DNA of 64,000 nt from Chloroflexota bacterium (GTDB taxonomy: Bacteria > Chloroflexota > Anaerolineae > Aggregatilineales > UBA2796), in NCBI GenBank assembly GCA_021325095.1, contig JAJPHV010000051.1, positions 1 to 64,000 of the forward strand. Reading direction: 5' to 3'. The notes under the pieces were generated by a model. The model saw only the letters and a list, made by a program, of their open reading frames with translations. It ran no database searches and was not told where the DNA came from. The first letter of the stretch is position 1; the number at the start of each line of letters is the position of its first letter. Both the position numbers and the translations under genes were made by a program. This document shows positions 42,805 through 52,191 of this stretch, one piece after another.

Positions 42805-44298
42805 GGTGACCCAGCCTTTGGCGCGCTCGACGGCGCGCAGCCAGCTACTATACAGCGCATCGCGCTCACCCGCACTCAGGCGCGGCTCGAACGTGCGCTC
42901 GACGCTCCACTGCCGGGCGATCTGCTCCGGTGACTGCCAGAAGCCGACAGCCAGACCGGCCAGGTAGGCCGCGCCGAGGGCCGTCGTTTCGGTGGTCGCC
43001 GGGCGCTGGACGGGAACGCCCAGAATATCGGCCTGGAACTGCATCAGCCAGTTGTTGGCCGTTGCACCGCCGTCGACGCGCAGCGCATCCAACTTGAGAT
43101 GAGCGTCGCGCATCATCACTTCCACCACGTCACGCGTCTGGTAAGCGATGGCTTCCAGCGTGGCCCGCACAATGTGGGCGCGGTTGCTGCCGCGCGTCAG
43201 GCCGACGATGGTGCCGCGCGCGAAGCCATCCCAGTGCGGCGCGCCCAGGCCGACAAAGGCCGGAACAACGTACACGCCGCCCGTGTCCGGCACACTGGCC
43301 GCCAGGCTCTCCGATTCAGCCGATGTTCGGATCAGCCCTAGCGCGTCGCGCAGCCATTGGACGGCAGCCCCGGCGATGAATACGCTGCCTTCCAGCGCAT
43401 AGGTCGCCTGCTGCTGATCGCCTAGCTGCCAGCCGATGGTCGTCAGCAGGCCGCCGGGCGATGCCACGTCCCGCTCGCCGGTGTTCATCAACAGAAAGCA
43501 GCCCGTCCCATAGGTGTTCTTGACGCTGCCCGGCGTGAAACAGGTCTGGCCGAAGGTCGCCGCCTGCTGATCCCCGGCGGCCCCTCCCAGCGGGATAGCT
43601 GCGCCAAGACATTGAGGATCCGTCTCTCCATAGACTGCGCTGGACGGCCTGACTTCGGGCAGCAGGGCGCGAGGCACATTCAGAAGTCGCAGCAGTTCGT
43701 CATCCCAGGAACGGGTGTGAATGTTGTAGAGCATGGTGCGGCTGGCATTGCTCACGTCCGTGACGTGCAGTTGGCCGCCTGTCAGGTTCCACAGCAGCCA
43801 GGTGTCCACCGTCCCGAAGGCCAGTTCGCCGTTTTCGGCGCGCTCTCGGCTGCCCGGCACGTGGTCAAGTATCCACGCCGCTTTTGTGCCGGAAAAATAG
43901 GCATCAACCACCAGCCCGGTGCGCGCCCGGATGTCCTCGGCGTACCCATTGGCCTTGAGTTGCTCGCACACCGGCACGGTGCGGCGGCACTGCCAGACAA
44001 TCGCGTTGTAGACCGGCTGGCCCGTCTTGCGATCCCAGATCAGAGTCGTTTCGCGCTGGTTGGTCACGCCAATCGCGGCAATGTCGCTGGGCTGGGCACT
44101 GGCCTTAGCGATCACCTCGTTTGCGACGGCAAGCTGGCTATCCCAGATGTCGGCGGGATTATGCTCGACCCAACCCGGCTGCGGGTAAATCTGCGGGAAT
44201 TCCTTCTGTGCGATGGCAATGGGCCTCCCCTCAGCATTGAACAGGATGGCGCGAGAACTGGTCGTGCCCTGATCGAGGGCCAGAATGTAGGGGGGCAT
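42802..44298 (-). CDS. glpK: Glycerol kinase
   Basis: GlpK phosphorylates glycerol to glycerol 3-phosphate. The protein (498 aa) starts [16 protein letters not shown], the ATP-binding phosphate-1 loop, and has [39 protein letters not shown], the [10 protein letters not shown] motif and [22 protein letters not shown]. Length and motif order are normal for GlpK. glpF and glpD are not next to it. The 3' end is embedded in a palindromic repeat. The next gene upstream is a glutaredoxin-like gene, 9 bases before the ATG. Confidence 0.95.
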   Translation of the reverse strand: MPPYILALDQGTTSSRAILFNAEGRPIAIAQKEFPQIYPQPGWVEHNPADIWDSQLAVANEVIAKASAQPSDIAAIGVTNQRETTLIWDRKTGQPVYNAIVWQCRRTVPVCEQLKANGYAEDIRARTGLVVDAYFSGTKAAWILDHVPGSRERAENGELAFGTVDTWLLWNLTGGQLHVTDVSNASRTMLYNIHTRSWDDELLRLLNVPRALLPEVRPSSAVYGETDPQCLGAAIPLGGAAGDQQAATFGQTCFTPGSVKNTYGTGCFLLMNTGERDVASPGGLLTTIGWQLGDQQQATYALEGSVFIAGAAVQWLRDALGLIRTSAESESLAASVPDTGGVYVVPAFVGLGAPHWDGFARGTIVGLTRGSNRAHIVRATLEAIAYQTRDVVEVMMRDAHLKLDALRVDGGATANNWLMQFQADILGVPVQRPATTETTALGAAYLAGLAVGFWQSPEQIARQWSVERTFEPRLSAGERDALYSSWLRAVERAKGWVT

Positions 44299-44307
44299 AA
44301 CGGTATA

Positions 44308-44643
44308 CTACCCTTCGGCGTGAATAAACTCGTGCTGGATCAGCCAGTTTAGCAACTGCTCTTCATTCGGCTCCGTCAGCATGGAGCCACGATTGACGCC
44401 GCGCGGGCTGGCGCTTTTGGGCAGCGGCGCGGGTTCCTCGTAGGGCAGGTCTTCGCCTGCCATCGCCACCACCAGCGTTGGCACGGACAGGAATCCCGTC
44501 CAGTTCAGGACCCGTTGCTCAATCGTCTTGTCCTGATCGATGAACAATTCCCGGTAAGGAACGTGCTCGTTGTTGAGCACGCGCCGGGCAAGCGTAACAA
44601 ACGGGCATGGGGTAGTGCGGCTGTACATCACGAGGTCTTTCAT
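44308..44643 (-). CDS. Glutaredoxin-like protein with CPFV motif
   Basis: The protein (111 aa from M4 of the longest frame) has a glutaredoxin fold: KDLVMYSRTTPCPFVTLARRVL, then FLSVPTLVV with the cis-Pro and a GEDLPYEE loop. The redox motif is CPFV, so only the first Cys is present, as in monothiol glutaredoxin-like proteins. The GGAGA sequence is 9-10 bases before this ATG but almost abuts the ATG three codons earlier. A C-terminal extension of about 35 residues follows the core. A role in thiol redox or reductase partner binding is likely but untested. Confidence 0.7.
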   Translation of the reverse strand: MKDLVMYSRTTPCPFVTLARRVLNNEHVPYRELFIDQDKTIEQRVLNWTGFLSVPTLVVAMAGEDLPYEEPAPLPKSASPRGVNRGSMLTEPNEEQLLNWLIQHEFIHAEG

Positions 44644-44714
44644 GGAAGCCATTCTCCATCTGTCCGGTTATCGGGCGATGAATGTTCCGCCCGCTCTATC
44701 CCAAAGACTTTCGA

Positions 44715-45770
44715 TCACGGGGTCTTGGTCGGCGTCGGCACACGTGCCGTCGGCGAAGGCTCCGGCAGTGACTTCGGATCGAGGAAGCATAGCAACCCGT
44801 TGACGATGCCCTGGGCCAGTCGATCCGTGTGGTTCTGCAACAAATCCCGATCATAACTCAGGAAGCCAAGTTCCAGGATCACCGCCGGTGTGGACGGCGC
44901 GATCTCGTGGAAGGCATGGTAATCGGTCATGTTGACGGTAATGCTGCCCGGCGTAAACGGCAAGCCAGTGACGGCGCTGTAGTTATCGCGGACACAATCA
45001 TTTAGCGCCAGGTCACGGTCCCGAGCGCTGAGGCGTTCGGTGGGGTTCGTCACCTTGAAGCCGGAGTGATTGTAACCGTCGTTAAAATTGTCGCACGAAT
45101 CGGCGTGAAGCGAAATAAAGGCGGCAGCCTGGTAGCCGAACAACCGGGTATCCCATTCTTCCAGTTTATCAACCGTGAAGCCGCGCCCCCGGAGGGTGGC
45201 GATGACCTGATCGGCCACCTTCATGGCAACTGCGGCTTCGTTGAACCCATCAGGGCAGACTGTCCCCGGATCGACGTTGCCTTTGGTTGAGCCGCGCGTA
45301 GCAATGCCGCTGTGTCCGGGCACGATGCCGATCCGGTTGAACCAGATGGGCGTCGGCAGAAAGGTGGGTGTGGCATCAATCTGCGCAGCGGTAGCCTGGG
45401 CAATTGCCAGATTGCGAACCGCGCCAGCCGCCAGGAAGTCCGGTGAAGTCCACCACATGAACACAGTAGCCGCGATCACGGCAGCGGCAAAGGTGATGAT
45501 CAGTGAGCGTACAGTGCTGAAGGTTGTGACCAGCGTGTAGCGTTCCTTGCGCTGCGGGCGACTCGTGGCCGGGCTGCTGGCCTGGGGTGAGCGCGACGCT
45601 GCTTTTTTGGCCGCAACGGTTTTGGCTGAAGGAATGATGAATTCCGGCGCGGCAGGCGCTTCCTCCGGTGCAGGCGGCATTTCCGGTGCGATGTGCTCCG
45701 CCGGGATCACCTCCGGCACTGGCTCGGGGATCGGCTCGGAGGGGCTACGCTGTTCAGGTTGATCGACCAA
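44715..45770 (-). CDS. N-acetylmuramoyl-L-alanine amidase (Amidase_3)
   Basis: The protein (351 aa) has a cytoplasmic N-terminal part rich in Pro, Glu and Ala, one membrane helix (about 92-110) and an Amidase_3 domain (about 145-330): PGHSG, FNEAAVAMKVADQ, SLHADS and VILELGFLSYDRD, giving the two His and two Glu of the zinc site. It hydrolyses the bond between MurNAc and the stem peptide outside the membrane. The C-terminus ends in PTPTKTP. It could separate daughter cells or open the wall. The neighbouring gene pair upstream is divergent. Confidence 0.85.
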   Translation of the reverse strand: MVDQPEQRSPSEPIPEPVPEVIPAEHIAPEMPPAPEEAPAAPEFIIPSAKTVAAKKAASRSPQASSPATSRPQRKERYTLVTTFSTVRSLIITFAAAVIAATVFMWWTSPDFLAAGAVRNLAIAQATAAQIDATPTFLPTPIWFNRIGIVPGHSGIATRGSTKGNVDPGTVCPDGFNEAAVAMKVADQVIATLRGRGFTVDKLEEWDTRLFGYQAAAFISLHADSCDNFNDGYNHSGFKVTNPTERLSARDRDLALNDCVRDNYSAVTGLPFTPGSITVNMTDYHAFHEIAPSTPAVILELGFLSYDRDLLQNHTDRLAQGIVNGLLCFLDPKSLPEPSPTARVPTPTKTP

Positions 45771-45911
45771 GAATTGTCTCCCATGTACTGGGACAGTGGT
45801 AATCCAGTATGTTAACCACGCGCCGCCTTGCGCGCAAAAGTCCCGATCTACTCGGAAAACTCTGTGCTACAATGCACAGTATATCCTGCTTGCCGCTACC
45901 CCTGCGGGTCT

Positions 45912-47315
45912 ATGCGCCGACAACTACCGTACACCTGGGGCCTGACCGTCTTACTTTTGACAGCCTTTCTTGTGGCGGGCTGCAATTTTGGCTCTCCGCC
46001 GCCCGCCACCCTGCAAGTCCAGTTCCCGACTCTGGCTGCCAGCGCGCCGGGAACCCGCTTGCCTACGGCCTCGCTGCCTGCCGGGGCGGGCAGCAGCCGC
46101 CCCATTGATCCGGGCATCCGGGACATCCTGGACAGCGTACAGAGTGACCGGCTGATGGTGGCGGTGGGCACACTGGTCGATATGCAAACGCGGCACGTCC
46201 TCTCCAAAACGACGACCACCATCGGCGGCATCGACGGCGCACGCGATTGGCTGCTAGCACAGTTCAACGCTATCCGCGCTGAAAACCCGGATCGCCCGAT
46301 CAGCATATGGACACAGCCTGTCCCTTTGACCTGGAACGGGGTCAGCGTGACACCCTACAACGTCGTTACCGTCTTTCAAGGGACGGACGTGGGCGCCGGT
46401 GTGCTCGTGCTCGGCGCCCACTATGACAGTATTTCGACAGACTATTATAACGGCCAGGCCTACGCACCGGGTGCGAATGACAACGCTTCGGGCGTGGCGG
46501 CCCTGCTTGAAATTGCGCGTATCCTGGCTCCGCTCTCACACCGGGCCACGATCCTGTTTGTGGCCTTCGCTGCCGAGGAAACGGGTCGCCAGGGCAGCCT
46601 GGCCTTCGTCAAGAATTATTTGCAGGCCCAGAGCAAGCCAGTTGACGTCAGGGGCATGATCAACCTGGACATCATCGGCAGCGAGGTTGGGCACAATGGA
46701 GAGGTCGATCACCGCACCATCCGGCTGTTCTCCGCCGATCCCAACGACTCTCCCTCCCGGCAATTGGCGCGGCAGTTGGCATTGATTATCAGTACCTATC
46801 TGGACGACGCGGACCCCGTCGTCCAATCCGCCGAGGAACGGGTCGGACGGTGGGGCGACCACCAATCGTTCAGTGCGGCGGGCTACCCATCGGTGCGCGT
46901 CATTGAGGGGCTGGAAGACCAGACGCGCCAGCATACGCCCCGCGACACGCTCGACAACGTACAGCCTGCCTATCTGATGCGCACGACGCGCGCAGCGCTG
47001 GCGGCGATCACGATCCTGGCCGACGGCCCGGCTGCTCCCGCTGATCTGTCACTGCGGATGCCGCTCACCAATTCGCAGGCCGAAACGCTGCGCTGGACGC
47101 CCTGCCCCGGCGCAGTACGCTACCTGGTCACGCTGCGACAGACCTCCTCGCTGTATTACGACCAGGTGTTCACTGTGGCGGCCTCACCCGCGCCAGAGTT
47201 GACGTGGGGCGGCTTAACCCAATACGCCACCGTCGCCGTCGCCGCCGTCGATGCCGCCGGGCGCATGGGGCCGCTGACACCGGAAATGCCCCTCTCGGCG
47301 CTCCGTCGAGATTGA
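45912..47315 (+). CDS. M28-family lipoprotein aminopeptidase-like protein
   Basis: The protein (467 aa) has a lipoprotein signal ending in LVAGC (Cys24) and an M28 zinc peptidase domain: LGAHYDSIS (His and Asp), GANDNASGVAAL (bridging Asp), AEETGRQGS (Glu pair), NLDIIG and HQSFSAAGYPSVRVIE (His). Two zinc ions would be held as in aminopeptidases. After about residue 390 there is a fibronectin-like domain (PADLSLRMPLTNSQAE). The ATG at 45912 is preferred because it starts the lipoprotein signal; the frame is open 28 codons earlier. Confidence 0.88.
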   Translation: MRRQLPYTWGLTVLLLTAFLVAGCNFGSPPPATLQVQFPTLAASAPGTRLPTASLPAGAGSSRPIDPGIRDILDSVQSDRLMVAVGTLVDMQTRHVLSKTTTTIGGIDGARDWLLAQFNAIRAENPDRPISIWTQPVPLTWNGVSVTPYNVVTVFQGTDVGAGVLVLGAHYDSISTDYYNGQAYAPGANDNASGVAALLEIARILAPLSHRATILFVAFAAEETGRQGSLAFVKNYLQAQSKPVDVRGMINLDIIGSEVGHNGEVDHRTIRLFSADPNDSPSRQLARQLALIISTYLDDADPVVQSAEERVGRWGDHQSFSAAGYPSVRVIEGLEDQTRQHTPRDTLDNVQPAYLMRTTRAALAAITILADGPAAPADLSLRMPLTNSQAETLRWTPCPGAVRYLVTLRQTSSLYYDQVFTVAASPAPELTWGGLTQYATVAVAAVDAAGRMGPLTPEMPLSALRRD

Positions 47316-47665
47316 CTGCCGAGATTGACTGCGTCGTCTGACGAGCGTGCCCTGAGCGCTGGCCCGTCGCAGGTTGACGGGGCGGTTCGCGCATGTTAAA
47401 GTTAGCCCCGTTGGGGGTATGTTGAGCGTCAGGTATCCAACCCTATTATCGGATACCCACACGCAGCGGCATCAGCCGTTTTCTAGTTTCATCCAATTTA
47501 TTCGTGTGATACCGTACCCCAGCCGCCCGTAGCCAAACAAAGGGACACCCAACAAACTTCGGTTGCCCACTTGGAGGAGGGAGTGTCTGGGCCAGGCGCT
47601 CCCTCTTTGTCGTGGGTCTTTTGTTTGCGGCGGTAGCAGTCGGAGTACGGCAGGGAGGTAGAAAG
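47316..47665. other. Region between the peptidase and PIN-TRAM genes
   Basis: This stretch holds no gene I can support. Near its end, GAGGGAG (47577-47583) and CTCCCTC (47599-47605) followed by TTT form a terminator-like hairpin, and GGGAGG before the next ATG is its ribosome-binding site. The remainder shows no clear repeat. Confidence 0.4.
47577..47608 (+). terminator. Terminator-like hairpin before the PIN-TRAM gene
   Basis: GAGGGAG pairs with CTCCCTC and a T/G and G/C pair extend the stem around an 11-base loop; TTT follows. It lies 58 bases upstream of the PIN-TRAM start, so it would need to be read through or sits in a leader. Confidence 0.35.
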
Positions 47666-48727
47666 ATGACCTCAGAATTGGCCCTGAGATTGGTCGGTAT
47701 GATTTTGCTGGCCCTGCTGGGCGCGCGAATCGGGATCGAGGTCGCCGCGCCGCCGCTGGCTCCAGATATCTTCGCCCTTATTTTTGGCCTGACGGGGGCG
47801 CTGGTGGGCCTGATCCTCACACCCTACGTCACGACGCGCCCGGCGCGAGCTGCACGCCATGTTATCCGGGAGATGCCCGCCGAGGTGCTGCTGACCTCGA
47901 TCATTGGTTTGATTTTCGGGTTGATCATTGCAGCCTTGTTTTCTGTACCGCTTGGCTTGCTGCCACCACCCTTCAGCCAGTGGGTTCCTTCGATTGTCGC
48001 AGTCGTCGCAGCCTATCTGAGCATTACCATTTTCGCCTTTCGCGCCCAGGACGTGTTCCGGCTGGCCCGCGAACTGTTCCGGGGCGGCACGGAAGCGGCT
48101 CGCGTCGAAGTAATGCCAACGGAGGCGCAAATCTTGCTGGATACGAGCGTGATCATCGATGGGCGTATCCTGGACATCAGCAAGACAGGCTTTCTGCTCG
48201 GCACGCTGGTGATTCCACGCTTCGTGCTGGCGGAGCTACAACACATTGCGGATTCGGGCGACGTGCTGCGCCGCAATCGCGGACGGCGCGGCCTTGAAAT
48301 CCTGGAGGAGCTTCAGCGAGGCAGCAAAGCGCCGGTGCATGTCGCGGACATCGAAGTGGAAGGTGTACGCGAGGTTGACGACAAACTGGTGGTACTTGCC
48401 AAGCAGAACCAGGCGCTCCTCATGACCAACGATTACAACCTGAACCGCGTCGCAGAACTGCAAGGCGTCAAAGTTCTGAATATCAACGAGCTTGCCAACG
48501 CCGTCAAAGCCATCTTTCTGCCGAATGAGACGCTGACCATCACGATCATTGCCGAAGGCAAGGAGCAGAACCAGGGAGTCGGCTACCTGGACGATGGTAC
48601 AATGGTTGTGGTGGAGGATGGTAAGCGGCATATGGATCGCACCATCGAGGTCATCGTGACGCGCATGATTCAAACGGCAGCGGGCAAGATGTACTTCGCC
48701 CGCCCCCTGGAAGACTCACGTCGATAG
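47666..48727 (+). CDS. PIN-TRAM membrane protein (YacL type)
   Basis: The protein (353 aa) has four predicted membrane helices (about 4-27, 35-55, 76-98, 108-126), then a PIN domain (about 155-275) with LLDTSVIIDGRILDI, FVLAELQHIAD, DDKLVVLA and MTNDYNLN, which give the conserved acidic residues, and a C-terminal TRAM domain (about 284-345). The family is thought to be an RNase-like or translation-linked membrane protein. GGAGG lies 8 bases before ATG. It is followed by cysS after a 136-base gap. Confidence 0.9.
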   Translation: MTSELALRLVGMILLALLGARIGIEVAAPPLAPDIFALIFGLTGALVGLILTPYVTTRPARAARHVIREMPAEVLLTSIIGLIFGLIIAALFSVPLGLLPPPFSQWVPSIVAVVAAYLSITIFAFRAQDVFRLARELFRGGTEAARVEVMPTEAQILLDTSVIIDGRILDISKTGFLLGTLVIPRFVLAELQHIADSGDVLRRNRGRRGLEILEELQRGSKAPVHVADIEVEGVREVDDKLVVLAKQNQALLMTNDYNLNRVAELQGVKVLNINELANAVKAIFLPNETLTITIIAEGKEQNQGVGYLDDGTMVVVEDGKRHMDRTIEVIVTRMIQTAAGKMYFARPLEDSRR

Positions 48728-48863
48728 TTCGGCCACAGCTTGATCCTTGATCCGGCCAGTGAAGGGCCACGTTCTCGTGGTAAAATTCCTGGGCGGATCA
48801 TTCGTAATTTTTAGACTAATCGTTTCCAGCTATCGGGATAGCTAAGAAGGAACGTTCACCGCC

Positions 48864-50306
48864 ATGACACTGCGTGTTTTCAACGTCCTGCAGCGCGAGA
48901 AAGTCGAATTTGTGCCCATCACGCCCGGCAAAGTCAATATGTACGTGTGTGGCCCAACCGTTTATGACCACGCTCACCTGGGCCATGCCAAAACCTACGT
49001 GTCCTTCGACATGATCGTGCGCTATCTGCGTTTCACGGGTTACGATGTGCTGTACGTGCAAAACCTGACCGACGTAGGGCATCTGCTGGATACGGGCGAA
49101 GACCGTATTCTCAAGAAGGCACGGCAGGCGTCCGCGACCCCGATGCAGATCGTGGAAATGTATGCCCGCAGCTACTTCGAGGACATGGACAGACTCGGCG
49201 TCGTCCGTCCGGATATCAGCCCGCGCGCCAGCGCCCACATTCCCGAACAGATCGAGATGATCCAGACGTTGATCGATAAAGGACATGCCTACGTTGCCGA
49301 CGGCAACGTCTACTTCGACGTAACAAGCTGGCCGGATTACGGCAAGCTGTCGCATCGTCGCCTTGAGGAGCAAGAAGCCGGGTCGCGGCGGCTGACGGGC
49401 GATGGCAAGCGCAACCCACAGGATTTTGCGCTCTGGAAACGGGCCGAGCCGGAACACATCCTGCGTTGGAACAGTCCGTGGGGCGTGGGCTATCCGGGCT
49501 GGCATATCGAATGCTCGGCCATGTCCCGCAAATATTTAGGCAACACCTTCGATATTCATGGCGGTGGCATCGACAATATCTTCCCGCACAATGAGTGCGA
49601 GATCGCCCAGAGCGAAGCGGCCAACGATGCGCCATTCGCCAATTACTGGCTGCTGGTCGGCAGTCTGACCGTCAACGGCGAGAAGATGTCCAAGAGCGTT
49701 GGCAACTTCGTCACGATCAAGGATGCATTGAAAAAGTACCGCCCGGAAGTGATCCGCACGTTCGTGTTCCAGGCGCATTACAGCAACCCAATTGACTACA
49801 GCGACGAAGCACTGTCGGGCGCGGAGAAAGGCTGGGAACGGCTGATGACGGCGGTGCGCCTGACCCGCGAGAAGTTGCGTAATGCCCCCGACGACGGCGC
49901 AGGCAGCAGCTTCCAGGCGGTGCTGGACGAGGCGCGGCAGAAATTCACCGAGGCAATGGATGATGATTTCAATGCACCGGTAGCGCTGGCAACCTTGCAA
50001 AGCCTGACCGGAGAAGTTAACAAGCTGCTCAACGGCGCAGAGCCGGTGGGCAAGGCCACGCTGGAAGCCATTGAAAAGACGTACACTGACCTGGGCGGGC
50101 AGGTCCTGGGTATCATCCCGGCAGCAGAGGTGTCGTCGGCCAACGCGCAGCGTGAGGATGGGCTGATCCGGCTGCTGATCGAATTGCGCAACCAGGCCCG
50201 CGCCGAAAAGCAGTACGCGCGCTCCGACCAGATTCGCAACCAGTTGAAAGCACTGGGCATCACGCTTGAAGATCGGCCTGACGGCACGTTCTACCGAATC
50301 GATTAG
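48864..50306 (+). CDS. cysS: Cysteinyl-tRNA synthetase
   Basis: CysRS loads cysteine onto tRNA-Cys. The protein (480 aa) has the first zinc-ligand Cys29 in YVCGPTVYD, the HIGH-type motif HLGH (38-41), WHIECSAMS, HGGGIDNIFPHNECEIAQSE with zinc His and Glu, and KMSKS at about 274-278. Length is normal. A TAAAAT sequence near 48781 could be a -10 box but no good -35 box is present. rlmB follows after 14 bases. Confidence 0.97.
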   Translation: MTLRVFNVLQREKVEFVPITPGKVNMYVCGPTVYDHAHLGHAKTYVSFDMIVRYLRFTGYDVLYVQNLTDVGHLLDTGEDRILKKARQASATPMQIVEMYARSYFEDMDRLGVVRPDISPRASAHIPEQIEMIQTLIDKGHAYVADGNVYFDVTSWPDYGKLSHRRLEEQEAGSRRLTGDGKRNPQDFALWKRAEPEHILRWNSPWGVGYPGWHIECSAMSRKYLGNTFDIHGGGIDNIFPHNECEIAQSEAANDAPFANYWLLVGSLTVNGEKMSKSVGNFVTIKDALKKYRPEVIRTFVFQAHYSNPIDYSDEALSGAEKGWERLMTAVRLTREKLRNAPDDGAGSSFQAVLDEARQKFTEAMDDDFNAPVALATLQSLTGEVNKLLNGAEPVGKATLEAIEKTYTDLGGQVLGIIPAAEVSSANAQREDGLIRLLIELRNQARAEKQYARSDQIRNQLKALGITLEDRPDGTFYRID

Positions 50307-50320
50307 AAAGCAGGCGGGCG

Positions 50321-51085
50321 GTGTCCGAAATCATCTACGGACGTTGGGCCGTGATGGAGACGATGCGTGCCGGGCGTCGGCAGCTTCAACAGATGGTGCT
50401 GGCTGAGGGCATCGAAGAGAAAGGCATCGTCAATGACCTGATGGCGGAAGCCAGACAGCGCGGCCTGCCCATCAAGCGCATCCCACGCCGTATGATGGAC
50501 GATCTGGCGAAAGGTGCGAACCACCAGGGTGTGATCCTGCGTACCGGGCCATATACCTACGCCGAGATCGAAACGGTCCTGAAACTGGCGGAAGAACGCA
50601 AAGAGAAGCCGTTTTTGCTCGTCCTCGACCTGCTGCAAGACCCACAAAATGTGGGGGCGCTGCTGCGCGTGGCCGATTCGGTGGGTGTGCACGGCGTCGT
50701 CCTGCAAGATCGGCGCGGGGTGGGCATTACGGCGGCAGTGACCAATGCCTCGTCGGGTGCGGCGGAACACCTCAACGTCGTTCAGGTCACGAATCTGGTC
50801 AACGCCATGAAGCAGCTGAAGGATTGCGGGGTGTGGATGGTCGGGCTGGACATCGGGCCGAACATTGTGCCGATTGACCGCGCCGACCTGAACATTCCGC
50901 TGGGCCTTGTGCTGGGCAGCGAGGGCGAAGGAATGCGGCGGCTGGTACGGGAAACGTGCGATCTGCTGGTTACGCTGCCTATGCGCGGGCATGTCGAAAG
51001 CCTGAACGTCGCCACCGTCGGCGCGATTGCACTGTACGCCGCCTGGCAGGCCCGTTCGTGGCAGGGCTGGTCGCAGGTACGGTAG
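50321..51085 (+). CDS. rlmB: 23S rRNA 2'-O-methyltransferase (SpoU/TrmH family)
   Basis: The protein (254 aa) has an N-terminal substrate-binding domain (IIYGRWAVMETMRAGRRQL) and a SPOUT domain with DPQNVGALLRVADSVG, LGSEGEGMRRLVRETCD and LPMRGHVESLNVATVGAIALY, the three SpoU motifs. RlmB-type enzymes methylate a guanosine of 23S rRNA. The start is GTG at 50321. The position after cysS is common in many bacteria, which supports the gene name. Another SpoU paralogue is possible. Confidence 0.88.
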   Translation: MSEIIYGRWAVMETMRAGRRQLQQMVLAEGIEEKGIVNDLMAEARQRGLPIKRIPRRMMDDLAKGANHQGVILRTGPYTYAEIETVLKLAEERKEKPFLLVLDLLQDPQNVGALLRVADSVGVHGVVLQDRRGVGITAAVTNASSGAAEHLNVVQVTNLVNAMKQLKDCGVWMVGLDIGPNIVPIDRADLNIPLGLVLGSEGEGMRRLVRETCDLLVTLPMRGHVESLNVATVGAIALYAAWQARSWQGWSQVR

Positions 51086-51117
51086 GTTTTGTCCCCACTG
51101 GGCACTGAATGGGACAT

Positions 51118-51159
51118 TGGCTCCCCTCTCCAACTCGAGAGGGGTCAAGGGTGAGGTCA
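51118..51159. repeat. Intergenic palindromic repeat after rlmB
   Basis: CCCCTCTC and GAGAGGGG form the hairpin, followed by AAGGGTGAGGTCA on the right. The left arm of the full form is missing. It lies behind the rlmB stop. Confidence 0.55.
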
Positions 51160-51241
51160 AAAGGCAAATCCGCTGGAATATCCGGGCAAAGGACAGTACA
51201 ATGGCCCGGTTTTTACGCCTCCGACTCAAGAAGGACGCTCA

Positions 51242-52030
51242 ATGGCAGACCACAAGGCACTTTATGCCCAGGCCCGGTACTACGATATCGTCTTTGACCG
51301 GGACGTATCCCACGAACTGAATTTCGCCTTCAACATGTACCGCGACTTGAACCAGGGCCAGGAACCCAAAGCCCTGATCGACATCGCCTGTGGGCCGGGC
51401 TACCATGCGCTGCAAGCCGCACAGCGCGGCCTGCGCGTGATCGGCCTCGATCTGCGCGAGGAGATGGTCCAGCTTGGCGCAGAGAAAGCTGCCGCGCTCG
51501 GCGTTAAGGTGACGTGGCTGGCCGAGGACATGCGCACGTTTTCGCTCTCGCCCGCCGTCGATATTGCGCTGAACATGTTCGATAGCTTTGACGTGCTGGC
51601 AACGGATGACGACGTTTTGGCACACTTCAAGGCCATGTATGCCAACATCACACCCGGCGGCATCTACCTGATCGACCTCTCTCACCCGCGCGATACGGCC
51701 TACGGCGTGTACGGCGATTTCGCCTACACGGGCCAGCGCGATGGGATCAGCGTCCGAATCGAGTGGGAGGTCCACCGGGGCTTTGATCTGATCACCGGGC
51801 TGTCGGACGCGACGACGCACCTGTATGCCACCCACCCCGACGGCACAGTGGAGCATTTCGCGTCTCGCGCCAGCGAGCGTCTGTACATGCCGCGCGAACT
51901 GAATGCACTGGTCGATAAGGCGGGCGGGTTCCGTAATGTTGGCTGGTACGGCAACTTCCGCAAGAATCAGCCGCTCGACTTCAGCAGCAACGCCACCCGC
52001 GCCATCGCTGTGTACCAGCGTTTGGCGTAG
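51242..52030 (+). CDS. SAM-dependent methyltransferase
   Basis: The protein (262 aa) has the class I methyltransferase motif I ALIDIACGPGYHALQAAQ, with RVIGLDLREEMV as the SAM ribose-binding strand, then ADMRTFSL-type motif II and a C-terminal beta-rich insertion with EWEVHRGFDLI. It is a small-molecule or protein methyltransferase of unknown substrate. AAGGACG lies 8 bases before the ATG. It sits behind rlmB and a palindromic repeat, so cotranscription is uncertain. Confidence 0.8.
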   Translation: MADHKALYAQARYYDIVFDRDVSHELNFAFNMYRDLNQGQEPKALIDIACGPGYHALQAAQRGLRVIGLDLREEMVQLGAEKAAALGVKVTWLAEDMRTFSLSPAVDIALNMFDSFDVLATDDDVLAHFKAMYANITPGGIYLIDLSHPRDTAYGVYGDFAYTGQRDGISVRIEWEVHRGFDLITGLSDATTHLYATHPDGTVEHFASRASERLYMPRELNALVDKAGGFRNVGWYGNFRKNQPLDFSSNATRAIAVYQRLA

Positions 52031-52095
52031 CAACGCCCTGGGCTGAAGCCTGGGTCAAAACTGACATTCGGCCTATGCACCAGCGACGATTGGCT

Positions 52096-52124
52096 TTGAC
52101 TTCGACCCGCGTTCGCCTTAAAAT
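52096..52124 (+). promoter_or_regulatory. Sigma-70 promoter of the EF-G paralogue
   Basis: TTGACT (52096-52101) and TAAAAT (52119-52124) are separated by exactly 17 bases, and each differs from consensus by one base. The predicted start is near 52131, about 60 bases before the start codon. Confidence 0.65.
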
Positions 52125-52191
52125 CCCGTTAACAACTGGCACCTGACGCCAGGGTCGTAGCGCGCTGCGCTTAACTTAAAAGAGGTTTCGT

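Noticed and set aside
50303..51229. A 308-codon open frame antisense to rlmB
   Set aside because: Shadow of a conserved gene, without domain or ribosome site.
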